A stretch of DNA of 64,000 nucleotides from Macrostomum hystrix (lineage: Eukaryota; Platyhelminthes; Macrostomidae), in contig CATNEN010000030.1 of assembly GCA_950097015.1 (NCBI GenBank), positions 4,759,001-4,823,000 of the forward strand, given 5' to 3'. Positions within the stretch are counted from its first letter, which is position 1. Every line of letters begins with the position of its first letter. Shown here one piece after another: positions 1 through 11,151 of the stretch. A program made the translations under genes and the position numbers. The notes below the pieces were generated by a model. It worked only from the letters and a program-made list of their open reading frames with translations, was not told the DNA's origin and ran no database searches.

Positions 1-661
1 AAGTGAATAGTGCGCAAAATGAGTGGGTACAACTAAGGTAAAGTTAATACAAGTAGTTTAAAGTTGATACAATTAGTTCACTCAAAGCAAAAACGAGTTA
101 CCTAAAATCAACAAAAGACAACTTTAAATCAAGGCAACTAATTGCGTAGGTAATCCAGGTAGCTAACAATTTCATACATTTCTGGACATGCAAACTAAAT
201 TAAGACGTTCTACATTAGACGAAGCTCAATTAGAATAATTAAAGGAAAAACTGCAATAGATGGACTGCACGTGATGAATTAAAAAAAATTATATTCGACG
301 GACAGCCAGCCAATCAAGAGCACCTATTGCAAACATAAAAATAGCTCAGATGCGAGATAATGGTCCGACCGAGCGTTGCTTTGTTGGAGGTTAAACCGGG
401 GGTTGGGGGCTTGTGCATTGGTGCGGGGGTGCATGTACGTTTCCTGGTCGCGGGGCCGCCCCCCTCTTGGGGTTGGCCTTGCCCAGCCCTATTTAGTGTG
501 GCACGCTGTGCGCCGGCGCGTCTCTCCGAGAGGCTTATTGATTTTTTTTGCGCCAATGTTTCTGCTTTTAATTTACAATGAATAGTGTTTCTCTTTTAAA
601 TTGCCTTCGTCTCGCTCATAAAATAAAATTTCAGTAAGCACATTGATAATGCTCGATTCTT

Positions 662-724
662 AAGGGCCAGGTTCGAACTTGCGCCCGCCGTGCCAACCGC
701 CTGGCTTCGACTCACTGGTTTAAC
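662..724 (-). repeat. tRNA-like SINE fragment (tentative)
   Basis: The reverse strand contains AAGTTCGAACCTGG, close to the RNA polymerase III B-box consensus GGTTCGANNCC, preceded by a GC-rich block that could hold a weak A-box. No cloverleaf folds convincingly, so a functional tRNA is unlikely. A tRNA-derived SINE remnant is the best guess; a chance B-box is possible. Confidence 0.3.
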
Positions 725-2326
725 CTATATAAAATTGCAACACAGGGGTTTCAATTGCTAAAATAAATAGACCCAACCACTTCTTATTTAGGTTTTCGGA
801 AAAGCAGTACACATTTTTGGTATCAAGGAAAAAATAACGCATTTTTGTCATCGTAAAGACTGCTTTTACGAGCGTAGACAGTTTTAATCTGTCGAAATAA
901 TAAGTGGTTACACAATTGCATGGTGAAAATAAGTCTACAAGCCAAGAGAACTACAATTTAAAGTCAAAAAGCATGTTGAGACTAGTTGACACGATATTTT
1001 ATATTATATAATGTGATGTATATATGAAAATTTAAATCTTTTAAAATTCGATCAGTCCATTTAAACGGTCAGCGAGTTAGTCAGTGTTCGTCATTAGTTG
1101 AGCAGTAACTTTTCGAAATTCGTGACATCAAATGTATTTTTGACAGCAAAGCCAACTTTTAATCGTGAGAGCCAGTCAGCTGGCTAGCAACATAGTCAGA
1201 GCCGCGCTTCCTTAGCTCTCCCTCAGCTGGAATAAAGTAGAAGGATTTTTGTATTAGAAAATAAAGTCTTCCCTTAATCGCTGTATTTCGATGGATACGC
1301 ATTGGTTCACTTATTGTCCTTTTACAGACGTGCTTTTACTGATTTTTTACTGTTGTCAAATTTATGTAAAAATGAATTAACCATTGCGTCGTACTTAAAG
1401 GCGCTTTACGATTATCTTTGCAAATATCATAAACACACCAAATAGCATTCATTAATCTCACACAATCTCTGTGGCCAACGGCCAAATGGCTGAACCGTAT
1501 TCAAAACAAATGCTGACTTTTACGAGCGTAGCTTGTACAGAATGCAAGCTAATGCAAAGAAATAGGTGATTCAGTTCTCCTTTCCTATGCACTCCTGCTG
1601 GCCTTTCTGGCCCATTACTTCGAATGAAGTTTGCAGTCAGCAGAAGAACAGCAGCGAGCTAGCAAGCGCACAACCGCATAGAGGAAGAAATCGGTTGAGG
1701 CAAGAAATGGCAGGCGCAGAGGAAGAACATGACTAACCAAAGTAAAAAGGGCAGGACAGAGGAAAACCAAAGGTGAAAGCCAAGAACATTGATTGTGGCT
1801 ACAGGTAATGTGGGCCTTGGAGGTCTTGGAGGAGGTCTGAAGGATTTGAACAGGCCCTGGCAACCACAAAAAGGGATCTGTGGAGAATAACAGTTCAGTA
1901 GGCAAACCGATAGTGTTGAGAATATCTAAACTTTTCTTTCATAGGATTTTTGGAGGCTAAAAGCATCATTAGTAAATTATATTACAACTTATTATTATTA
2001 TTATTATTATTATTGCTATAACCATTTTCAATTGTGAGGTGTGGCAACAAAGTCAAATAATTTTTTCGCATAACTCATTTACAGAGTCAGCAATTGTACG
2101 AGCTAACAGAAATTGATTTATTTCATAGCGGCTTTACTTACAACAGAAATAGCGAAAAAATTTAGCTTCAATTTAGAAGTGAATTTGAAATTGTTTGCAA
2201 CTGGAACTAATCCACAATTAAAAAACGAGGAAAGTAACCACTTTAAATTTAGAGCAGCAATACGAGTATCTGCGAAAAAATCTCTCGTGTGAAAAATCTC
2301 TAGTGCGATGACGTTTTGACTCATAA

Positions 2327-2357
2327 TAACTCTCAATATATATGGTATTGAGAGTTA
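2327..2357. repeat. Perfect 12-bp inverted repeat, 7-nt loop
   Basis: TAACTCTCAATA at 2327-2338 is exactly mirrored by TATTGAGAGTTA at 2346-2357, separated by seven bases. It lies about 10 bp before a B-box-like TAGTTCGATTC. It could be a hairpin or the collapsed ends of a small foldback element; no function is apparent. Confidence 0.75.
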
Positions 2358-2895
2358 CTCCAATGGACGCTAGTTCGATTCTCCCTTCAAGTCACGATTA
2401 ATTTCGGGACTTGTTGGAGGGTTTAGACAGTAGCGACCGGCGGAGGTGCACCATATTTCGTGCAATCAAAGCTTGGAATAATAGCTTCGCTCCTACCTTC
2501 TGTGTGCCTGTTCTGCGTTGTGTGCGTTGGCGCTGGGGCGTGAGGCCTTGGGGGGCGGGTGTACACCGCCTCGCGCTTTCTGGATTTCCGTCAGCGCGAT
2601 TGGATAAGTGTACACTCATCACCCGCCTCCCCCTGAGGACTGATTTCTTTTCAGCCTTCACCCGGCTTGGTCTGCTCTATGCGTGTGGGGCTCGGGTGGG
2701 GGGCACTGCTGCCTATTCTGGGTGCCTCCTGCCCTCCCCGGCTGGTCTGTGCTGCAGTGTGTGTGCCTGCTCAGGGGAGGCGGCGCGATGGGCGCTAAGC
2801 GCCTAGTTCGCCGGTCTGGGGGCGTGCCGCTCCGTCGCTTGTGCGACAAGTGCCCCGGGCCCCCCTGCAAATAGATAGATAGAGATAGTGGATTC

Positions 2896-3051
2896 ATGGA
2901 CGTCCACTTAAAGACAACACAGTGTTGCTCGGCCTACACCCTCTGGAGTATGAGGTTAAACGGTGCAGAAATTTTAACCCAGCTGAACACTAGTCATTGG
3001 CCTGAAGCAGTATCCAGAAGCACAGTGTACCACTGGATTGAAGAGTTTTAA
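2896..3051 (+). pseudogene. Short HTH fragment resembling a mariner-type transposase N-terminus
   Basis: A 51-codon frame opens with ATG and stops with TAA. It contains LNGAEILTQL followed about 15 residues later by SRSTVYHWIEEF. This spacing and the STVYxWIxEF pattern match the helix-turn-helix half of mariner/SETMAR-like transposases, where a first helix with an AEI core is followed by a recognition helix with STVxxW. No catalytic domain follows; downstream frames to about 3250 are broken by stops. It is unlike the N-terminus of the mariner at 15.9-17.2 kb, so it would be a different lineage. It is either a dead remnant or a chance match. Confidence 0.4.
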
Positions 3052-3767
3052 GCTGATGTACGGATGTGGCTGATTTGGTGGACGAACTCCAGCATCTGCT
3101 TTTAAAGCTCTTGGAGATTGAATCCTTGACCTCATGGAAACTGATTCTCAACTGACAATCCGCTGTAGATAACCTGCTTACCTGGTGTAATAAATGCATC
3201 CAACAGAAAAGAACTATGTTTAGAAAGTCTCAGTTGAAATTGACGAAGATAAACTTTTTTGATAGACAACTGACTTACTGTTTCCTGGTGCTCCATATAC
3301 AACCTACAAGTTCCTGTCTATGTAGAGATGCAGTATGTAGTGAAGAAGTAATAACTTTAAAACAGTTTTTATCTTTTCAGAATTGAACAGGAAGAGCTAT
3401 TAAGGAGGGCAAAAAAAGTATTTAAAATAAAAATAATTGTGTTACTTGTACTACGCCGCTATGAAATAAATCAGTTGCTGATAATACGAGCGTATTGCTA
3501 GCTTTTAGGAAAGATATGGGAAAGAGTCCTAAGACTGATTAGTCACCCTCCGTACAATTCTCAAACTGGTACGTACTTATACTGGTTCATTGATGAACTG
3601 GTATAAGTTACTAAATTGTTTGTAACCAAATCATATGTTACACTTTCGAACTCAGAAGAAAATTATTTTTTTAAATGACTAGAAGTCTCAAATATATTAA
3701 CTAAAAAAATTAACAGGAAAAAAAATTTAAAGCTTAACTCGTGCGACTTTTAGATTAATTAGCATTT
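3052..3767. other. Intergenic, 3' of the REEP5-like gene
   Basis: AT-rich sequence with no recognisable coding region. It contains TACGAGCGTA at 3485-3494. A short imperfect inverted repeat built on tactggttcattgatgaact lies near 3578-3600. Confidence 0.5.
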
Positions 3768-6700
3768 TTATAAACTTATACAAATATTGTTTCTACAAAG
3801 CTGAGGGACAGCTGCTTGGTGCTTACCATCCTTGACCAGTTGTCCAGTGGCATCTTGCACCTTTTTGATAGTATCGTCGATGTGCTTCTGATGCTTCGAA
3901 ATGAACGGACGGATGACGCGATTGTAGAGCAGTACAGAGCCATTCGCTTGGATAGGCAACATCAGGTAAATGAGAAGCAAGCATTTAATAAAAGCGTACA
4001 GCGGGATCCACCACAAAAAAATGTCAGTGAATGTTTCAAGAAGACTGAAGCCAGCATACACAACCCAATAGGTTAGCCACTTGGTATCATCCTCCTTGTC
4101 ATGGGTCTCGATGGCTTTCACTGAGGCGTAAGCGGGATAGAGAAATCCAATGAAATTGGCTAGGAACTGGGATCCATAGCCAAACATTAGGTAGATAGTC
4201 ACGAAAGCTAGGACGCCTAAGATAAGGAAATTGAATATTTAATTTGGGATATTGTTAAAGTTGATCAAGGAAGGTGCATGTGAAAATCATTTTACTATTT
4301 CTTACAACATTCAAACAAAATTTCTTGCAATTAGCCTACTTCATTTAAAAAATGCAATATTTTAGACAACAGGTGTGGCAAGTACTTCAACAGCTTTTGA
4401 GGTGGCTAGTAGTGGCTAGTAGCTAGTAGGCTAAAATAAAAGTAGTTTTACTAGGCCTTGGGCCTAGCAATGTTCATAATCATTAATTTGTCTATATAGA
4501 GTAACAGGGCTTATAACTTTATCTTCCTCTCTCTTGGTAGTGTATCACTCTGCATGAGCAGTTTATCCTTCTAAGGCACTGGTCTCTTATGAGTCTCTTC
4601 TCCTATTCTCCAGTCTTTGCTGGGCATTTTCTATGGATCAGAGGGTCACAGCCTCAAATAACCAACTCAACACTTGAACACAATTTTACTCAGTTATAGC
4701 TTATTTGCTTTTTGCCACACTGGCACATTGATTTGTCTCATAGGAATTGCACTCATTTATATACACAAAAAAGGTTTGTCAAAGTGAATGAATTCGACAG
4801 AATATTTGTAATATTTTACATATAAAAATTATTTACTGCATTTAAACAAAGAGCATAGGTACAAATTTGACTTTTAAAAAAATAATTAAAGCATCACTAC
4901 TACAATAGCTAGGCATAGTAATATGATTTTTGGGATGATAAGTTCATGACAAAATCTCCCATTCTCCAATCTACAACAATTACAATTTTAATGTACTTTA
5001 GGGTAAAACATCATGAGGCTAATTCCATGAGATGATGGTTGTTGTGTTGGCGTACATAATAATCATTATTTGTACCAAAGACAAAATAACTTTAGACTTT
5101 GTATGTTCTATATTGATGGGTGTGACCTCTAGATAAGGATAATATACATTTTAAAGTAATTTTATTTACTGTGTTAATGTAGCAGACAGAAACTTTCAAT
5201 TATGGTCACTTTTGGTGAAAGTTGACATATTCAAATTTTCAATGTAAGTTCAAGATTCCTATGAAACAGGCAAGTTTTTGTCTCAATCAATCATTTGTTG
5301 TAGTAAACAATAGCTAGATAAATAGTTATAAACAAATGATAAACAAATGTCACATGTTAGTAGCCAGTTTTAAGTGTGTTGCACATTTTTTCTTAGATGG
5401 TGGTCGTTGGACTGATGGTTGTTTGTTTCAAAAAACGACCATCATTTTTTAAAACAGCATAAGGAATCTCTCTATTTTGGATAATATCTTGGGTTTAAGA
5501 TTGTTTATAACTAATATTAGTTCTAATAAAAATATTTAATGCTTTTCTAACCATAAAATGTATTATACTAATCTCATATTTCAGATCAAGCCTACCATGT
5601 ACTTGTACCTTCAACAAAACATAAACTTCAAGATTGCCTGACTTGATAATCATAAAGATGTTTAGTAGGCCTAGGCCTAATCCTTAGTAGGCCTAATATA
5701 GGAAATAGTGCATAAAACAATTAAATAAACCAATGGCTTAGTATGACTTAACAAAAAAGATAATTTGATCAGCCATTAGCAGACTAAGCACCATGGATAG
5801 TAAGGTACCTGGACACTTTGTCATCTTACAACTTCGTCATCCAGATGACGATCTGTCCAATATCTCAGAGGGTGGATTACGAAGAGACTTAGACTTGTGG
5901 ACACTTCGTCATCTATAAAACAAAAGTTTTCAAAGTTAGAACAGAACCACCCCTCCCCACCTCCTCACATCGTGTTGGCACCTATCTTTCTCTTATAACT
6001 CTTATAATGAAATCAGTTTTGACACCTCTTTTTGACAATTTAGAGTGTGAAGTGTGTTCACACCTCTGCCCCACCACCCCACCCTCACTTTATTGATGAC
6101 GAACTTGATTGCTTGTTATTAGTAGATAACGAACTGACCAAACTTTAAAGCATGCAAATTGGCTGGGCCTGGATAACGAAGGGTCCTACCTTCCAAGTGG
6201 ATGACGAAGTTGTAAGATGACAAAATTGTAAGATGACGAAGTGTCTAGGATCCAATAGTAAAAATGTCCTTAAAGCAGTTTAACAATTAAAAAATTAAAA
6301 TGGCCATGCAAGTCGGCAGGAACAGGCCAGGGGCTGCAAAATGGAGATGATGTCTTTGGTGGCATAATAGATTTATTCAAGGCCATGTGAAGCTTCCACC
6401 ACTCTTCACGATCACATTAACTTTCCACTTCATTTCTGGCCCAGATTCAACCTAGATACAGGTCAAAAAAATTAATTTAAGGCATATAAAACTAGATTAA
6501 CAGCAGAGGCTATCTTAAAGGCTTGAATTCCAAGAACATGTATTGTCTTTAAAATTGACAGAAGAAACTTTTATAAGAGAAATTGATTAAAAATACACAA
6601 CTTGAGAACAGTACTGATGTTATATTTAGTTAATGGTAGGCCCCCCTATGAATTTTATCAAATTTAATTTTTACCTATTGCTAAGCCGAAATGATTAGGC

Positions 6701-6970
6701 CTACACTGAATACTGAAATCTAAAGCAGAAAGATATTCATTCTGTATATAATTATAAGTAGGCCTATCTAAAATAGCTATACCTATGAACTTGTATATAG
6801 TATAAACAATGTACATTCCTATTTCTGGAATGTAATTAGGCCTAGGGCCTATACTTACCAACTGCTAGGTAGATTCGCTTGATTCCAGTTTTATCCTCAA
6901 ATGCTTTGCCAGCTTGACCAATGATATTGTCCTTGTGAAGAAACTTATCTAGCTTATTGATATATTCCAT
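3768..6970 (-). CDS. REEP5: REEP5/TB2-DP1-like ER-shaping membrane protein, two exons
   Basis: Exon 1 is 6859-6970 (start MEYINKLDKFLH) and exon 2 is 3768-4216. They are joined by a phase-1 intron with donor GTAAGT and acceptor CTTAG, giving 186 residues, the usual size for REEP5/6. The junction rebuilds IYLAVG-VLAFVTIYL, and downstream FGYGSQFLANFIGFLYPAY, KEDDTKWLTYWVVY and FLWWIPLYAFIK are signature TB2/DP1/HVA22 segments. Two hydrophobic hairpins are predicted at roughly residues 35-70 and 85-130. Family knowledge: these proteins wedge into the outer leaflet of the ER membrane and stabilise tubule curvature with reticulons. The C-terminal tail is amphipathic (HQKHIDDTIKKVQDATGQL), as in the family. 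The start is the only ATG that supplies the conserved N-terminal segment. REEP5 versus REEP6 cannot be separated here. Confidence 0.93.
4217..6858 (-). other. Intron of the REEP5-like gene
   Basis: This is a 2642-bp phase-1 intron. It holds a complete MITE-like element at 5804-6254 and six exact copies of the palindrome TAGGCCTA (5666, 5672, 5688, 6696, 6759, 6837), with further near-copies such as ACTAGGCCTTGGGCCTAG near 4450. No second gene is visible inside. Confidence 0.85.
5804..6254. mobile_element. MITE-like non-autonomous DNA element in REEP5 intron
   Basis: About 450 bp with long terminal inverted repeats. The left end begins GGTACCTGGACACTTTGTC and the right end, reversed, begins GGATCCTAGACACTTCGTC; similarity continues for roughly 40 bp with the internal motif ATCTTACAA(C/T)TT. 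The word GATGACGAAGT and its complement recur several times inside both ends as sub-terminal repeats. The 7-bp word ATAGTAA flanks both sides (5797-5803 and 6255-6261), a likely target-site duplication. There is no coding capacity. The superfamily is unassigned; a 7- or 8-bp duplication would fit hAT- or P-like families. Confidence 0.75.
6859..6970 (-). CDS. REEP5: Exon 1 of the REEP5-like gene
   Basis: This 112-nt exon encodes 37 codons plus one base and lies 2.6 kb upstream of exon 2. It matches the N-terminal amphipathic region of REEP5, including the KFLH and KTGIKR segments (human-type FLHEKN and KTGVNR). The donor is a consensus GTAAGT at 6858-6853. Confidence 0.9.
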
Positions 6971-7564
6971 TATACGTTCTATTTTACACAATATTTTGTT
7001 ATAAAACTGAACAAAAATGTGCAGTGCAATTTTTATTAACTTGCTGATATATAAGTTGTGACAGTGTTCGTTTATCGTGGCCGTATGGTTCTTGTAAATT
7101 ATGCTTTCTTTCTTACTTTTCTTATTATAACAATACAGTATCCGAAATTTTATGTACGGTACACTATTTTGGTTTATATTTTGTACTTTATCTCTTCATA
7201 TGTATTCACAAGCTTTTTGCTCAATATTTATTTTATTCTGTGACTAGAAAGTAGTACTTGGCTCTGACCTTGACCCAATATTCTGATTGGCTTCCTATAC
7301 GTACACCTGGGTATTATTGTACCATATTTGTTCAACACCTAATTAGTACTTTTTATTGTTATAATAATAACATGTTTTGAGTGTTGCCATCGCCATCCCC
7401 TCACCACGTTACAGCTAGTCGAACAAACGCGAATATAGAAAGCAATTTAGATTTAAAATTCCAACCCAAATCCGCTACACAACAACTCTAAGTAAACATG
7501 TGATATTTGTCTATATGTGAATTGAACATGTGATGTTGAAACACAATGTGAAAGTTATAGCTAG

Positions 7565-8050
7565 GTAAAAAAGCCGCGTGCTGAGTCCTGACTCCATCAT
7601 CGCTGACCGGAGGTCGCGCCTGGCGCCTGGCGCATCTCCTCAGAAAGGTTTTCAACTCCGTTGCCAGCGATGACCTAAAGATGCGCCTGCTTCGCGCTAC
7701 CGTAAGCCATGCAATCCTTCAGTACGGAGTGGAGGCAGTGCCAATGACTGACTCGAGTTCTCGAGCCCTGGACGCTGCCTATACCGATCGCTGCTGCTTT
7801 TCGCCCTTATCCACTACCCAGAGCGGCTGCCGACCTGCTGATGGAGCGAGCCCGTGTACCTTAGCTCAGCGTCACCATCCAGCGGCGCCGGCTGATGCTT
7901 GTCGGCCACTGCCTCCGCAGCTGCGGGAGCAAAACCCACTGGCGCTCACCCCTACTGCATGCACCAGCCGACTGAGCGTCTCCGACGGGGCCAAAGCCGG
8001 ACCACCACGCTGACCGCCACGCTGGAGTCCGATCTGCAAGACTTTAACCT
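7565..8050 (+). pseudogene. Degraded non-LTR retrotransposon RT C-terminal fragment
   Basis: Broken frames recover the same protein family as the fragment at 14.0-15.0 kb: MRLLRATVSHAILQYGVEAV followed by PMT, an arginine-rich segment equivalent to RRRRxxLxGHxLR, then MHQPTERLRRGQSRT. In RTE/CR1-like elements this ILLYGxEAVxMT pattern lies just after the RT thumb, near the ORF2 C-terminus. At least two frame changes are needed (around 7790 and 7900). The 5' part of the element is missing, as expected from 5' truncation. Confidence 0.7.
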
Positions 8051-8522
8051 GAGCCCACAATCCCTCTCGTCTCTTCTGCTAGCGAGTGCGCGCAAAGTGC
8101 CTATCCTAACCTTCGGGCCCATATTTATAAGTTTATACATTGCTTGCTGCTAGCTATTTTTCGTAAAAACTTGGCAGTCTTTACGGGTCTGGCGAGTTGT
8201 TTGCACTCTTTTGAGGCGGGCGTTAACGTCGCGATGGGCCTAGCTGTGGCTTTTCTTTACTTTCACATCGCGTAGGTTTTCGCGAAGATATTGGCTTTCG
8301 TTCTCGCCCATATGGAAGTTAAGTACGGCCCTGGTGTCAACCCCTGGCTCTTCCTCTTGGCTGGGAGTTCTCCCTTTTAGTTGCTAGTGTAGTGGTACTA
8401 GTCTGCAAAAGCAATTGCAGGAACACGTAGAGAAAATTTCATTTCCCAGCTTGATACCCTCTGTTTACAGAGGAAAGAGAGCTTAAACAGGTTGCTCACT
8501 CTACTATTTATTTAAGCGAATG

Positions 8523-8543
8523 TTCATACGAGCCTCGTATGAA
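8523..8543. repeat. Perfect 10-bp-arm palindrome containing TACGAG / CTCGTA
   Basis: TTCATACGAG is mirrored by CTCGTATGAA around a single central C. The inner TA-CGAG-C-CTCG-TA carries the outermost four bases of both ends of the resident mariner family, flanked by TA. It may be a mariner footprint retaining both ends; a chance palindrome or regulatory site is the alternative. Confidence 0.6.
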
Positions 8544-8792
8544 TAAATTTTAATTGTATAAAAATATTATTAAGATTATTTTAATAAAAGCTTGTAAATT
8601 ATATATTTTAATGACTACGAATATTTTAATTTTTCGGATTTTCTGCAGAGGCAGGCAAGCTTATGCATCCGTTTATACAGTTAAAGGTTTATGGTTGCAG
8701 CATGCTGTGCTAAGAACTATATTGTTGGTTTGAGCGAATTCGTATTCAGGTATTATAATACTCATAAAACAATTGAGCATCGAAAAATCAGT

Positions 8793-11151
8793 CTAGTCAA
8801 AGTCAAATTCTTTAACAAAAGAATCAGATAAAAGTTTAACAACAGAGTTTAAGCCTAAAATAATTGCCTGAGCAATTTTCTCAGCGGGTACGTTAGCGGG
8901 GAGACCGTTTAGTAAATTTATAGAAGTTCCGTCGCACGGGAAGACACAATGATGCGTAAAAGCCTTTTGTACCAACATCATCTTATCATTCATAATTCTT
9001 AGACGCAAATCATCCAATGTAAAGTTCGCTTTAGTCCCCTCAAAGTGATTTAGGGCACTTGTCGCATTTTCCAGCGCCGAAGACGCTACTTCTTGCAAGC
9101 GCTGACGAACGCCATTGAGCTCACTTCTGTCGTGCTCGGTGTCGCCTTCGTCACTCGTATCATCGGATGATTCAAAGAAGTTTTCATAAAGGCGCCTGCG
9201 TAAGACGTCGGCAAATGCTGACATGTTTAGTGGTAGCAGCGGCGAATCAGAGAATGTGTATACAAGTGTCGCTACAGATTGTGTCAAGCGTACGTGGGCC
9301 GCTCCGCTAGGGTCAAGCATGCGATAGAGACTAGAAGTCTCGTATCTAGTGTGATATAGATCATAAAGCGTAAGCGTCTTTTGAGGGCCACGGATGTAGC
9401 TGATATCGCAGGCGGGTACACCCAGAGCACGAGTGAACGAAAAATAGTCGGAAGAGTCATCAAGCTTGTAAAAAAAATGCCGTGGCGTGTCGTCAACATC
9501 TATTGCATCTGGAGCTTCAAGTAGAACATCATTGATAGCATCTCTCAGTTGTTCGGAGGCCTGAATTTTAAAATGCAAATCATTTACGAAATATGCACTT
9601 ATAATTGAATGTTCATAATGCATTTAATGTAATACATGTATTTCCGCATCACGGTTGAAAAAATGTGTATGCTAGTGCGATCACAAATAGGCCGTGTGTT
9701 AATTTATCGAAATCAGCAGCAAATAAAAACATTTTTTTACTTACTTGAATAAGCATTTTCCAATCGCCCATTATATCCGTATCGGTATTGAAATATGCTA
9801 CCAGTCTGCTCCCAGCCCGCATGTATTCTTCTTCCACCCACTCGACGCTGCCCATCAATCCAATCTCTTCTGCATCCCACGTGGACATAAGTATTGTGCG
9901 CCGCGGCCGCCAGCCAGTCGTCCGGCTCAGCTCTGCTAGTGCCCAACTAGTCTCCAGCAAAGTTGCTACACCAGTGTGTGGATCTACGGCGCCACCAAAC
10001 CAGGCATCCCGGTGACTTCCAATCAGAACCACTCGATCTGGCTCCCGAATACCAGGAAGCTCTGCGCATGAGTCATGCACCTGGCGGTAGCCAAACTTCA
10101 GCGGCCAGTTAATATGTAGGTATGGCATACTCTCGGTGGAACTGTGGGAGAAGAAAGCCTTCACTAGGGCATCTGCGTCCGCCATGGAGATCGGAATCAC
10201 TGTAACGTTTAACGCAGATTTCCAACCTCCTTTACCACCAGGTTCACGTCTGCTGGCGTACCACCGAGATGGATAGCCTGGAGTAGTCGGGTCTCCAACA
10301 GTGTCCTCCGTCCCACCAATATGAAAAATGACAGCCGTATCAGGCAAACCCGGGCCTTCAGGATATGGTTGTGATCGTATAGGACCTCTCTCTTTGTTGC
10401 CTGCCACGTCATCTACTTCATCACTTGGTGATGTGAAAACAAGCAAAATACCAGTATTATTTGTACTTTTGGCTGCAAGACGCATTATCATTTCTATTGA
10501 GGAAGTCTCGTTTGATCGGACAAGCACCAGATTACCATCAAGAAGGTTTGTCAAATTTTCCACGCTATTAAATAGATAAAAGTCTTCGAGTCTGAGAAGA
10601 CCAAAGTTGCCGCTAAGTGGTCGTGAGAAGGCATAGAAAGCCCTTGACAAACCTTTGATACTTCTATCTTCTTGTGCTAACGGCTTGTCAAGCTCAAGTG
10701 GCTTGCAGCTCTGTGTCTCAAAGCAAACCGACACACTAGGCTCTTCCTCCTTCTTGTTTGACTCCTGCTGATCGACCTCATTCAATGATTCAGTCTTGAT
10801 GGCTTGGTCGAAGTAGGACATTGGTACTTCATATGATCTTCGAGCTACTTGGAAGCCCAGTGTTCGCCAATAGTTCTCTACATACTCGACATGGTGCATA
10901 GCTGTTTTAGAGCCGGCAAGCGAAGAGGTACGGGAGAGCTCCCGGATATGGGCTTCGAGTCGTTCACTGGAGTTGCTTCCTAAGATGATCCGCAGGGTGT
11001 TGCGATTAGTACGAAGCGAATATTCTCTATCCACGAGTGGCTGCTGGGGCAGGCCCGAGGTATAAACAATTACATTACCGATTGAGAGAAGCACAAGTGT
11101 GATCAGAAGGCTCACGGTAAATTGCTGCACCATCTCAAATCTTTGGACCAT
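8793..11151 (-). CDS. M28B metallopeptidase, glutamate carboxypeptidase II (PSMA/NAALADase) family, two exons
   Basis: Exon 1 is 9745-11151 and exon 2 is 8793-9560, joined in phase 0 across a 184-bp intron (GTAAGT...TTCAG), giving 724 residues (human PSMA has 750). A short N-terminal tail precedes one membrane anchor (about 11-32), so a type II ectoenzyme is predicted. A PA-type apical region (TPGYPSRWYASRR) precedes the M28 core. The zinc and catalytic set is intact: H380 and D390 in SHRDAWFGGAVDP, E428 (base) and E429 in WDAEEIG, D457 in NTDTD, H539 in LYHTRYE. A C-terminal dimerisation helix bundle follows. Residues that read the glutamate side chain in PSMA differ: Asn257 falls on Arg, the RAR arginine patch on DIS, and no Lys-Tyr pair is found near the C-terminus. 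It is probably an active carboxypeptidase of unknown substrate. The start is the first ATG, with a second at 11133. Confidence 0.92.

Larger units (their letters stand above)
1..2895. other. Left arm without recognised genes
   Basis: No reading frame here resembles a family I know. The stretch is AT-rich except for GC-rich patches at about 395-530 and 2460-2870. It contains an (ATT)n microsatellite near 1990-2014, two copies of TACGAGCGTA (867-876, 1521-1530), one TACGAGTA (2261-2268), a tRNA-like B-box near 668-680 and a perfect 12-bp stem with a 7-nt loop at 2327-2357. The GC-rich patches are open in several frames on both strands, as GC-rich sequence usually is, so I do not call genes there. 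Confidence 0.6.
6971..8792. other. Intergenic between REEP5-like and peptidase genes
   Basis: This stretch holds the REEP5-like upstream region, a non-LTR retrotransposon remnant at about 7565-8050, and a perfect palindromic TACGAG element at 8523-8543. A 61-codon hydrophobic frame at 7058-7243 is AT-driven and unsupported. An AATAAA on the minus strand near 8507-8512 could serve the peptidase gene. Confidence 0.5.

Noticed and set aside
662-724. Functional tRNA gene
   Set aside because: Only a B-box is convincing; no acceptor stem or anticodon arm can be folded.
2411-2806. 131-codon frame in the GC-rich block
   Set aside because: Low complexity and Cys/Arg/Gly-rich, with comparable frames in other phases and strands; the start is not convincing.
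7058-7243. Hydrophobic 61-codon frame
   Set aside because: Composition is driven by AT-rich DNA. It has no family resemblance and no supporting context.
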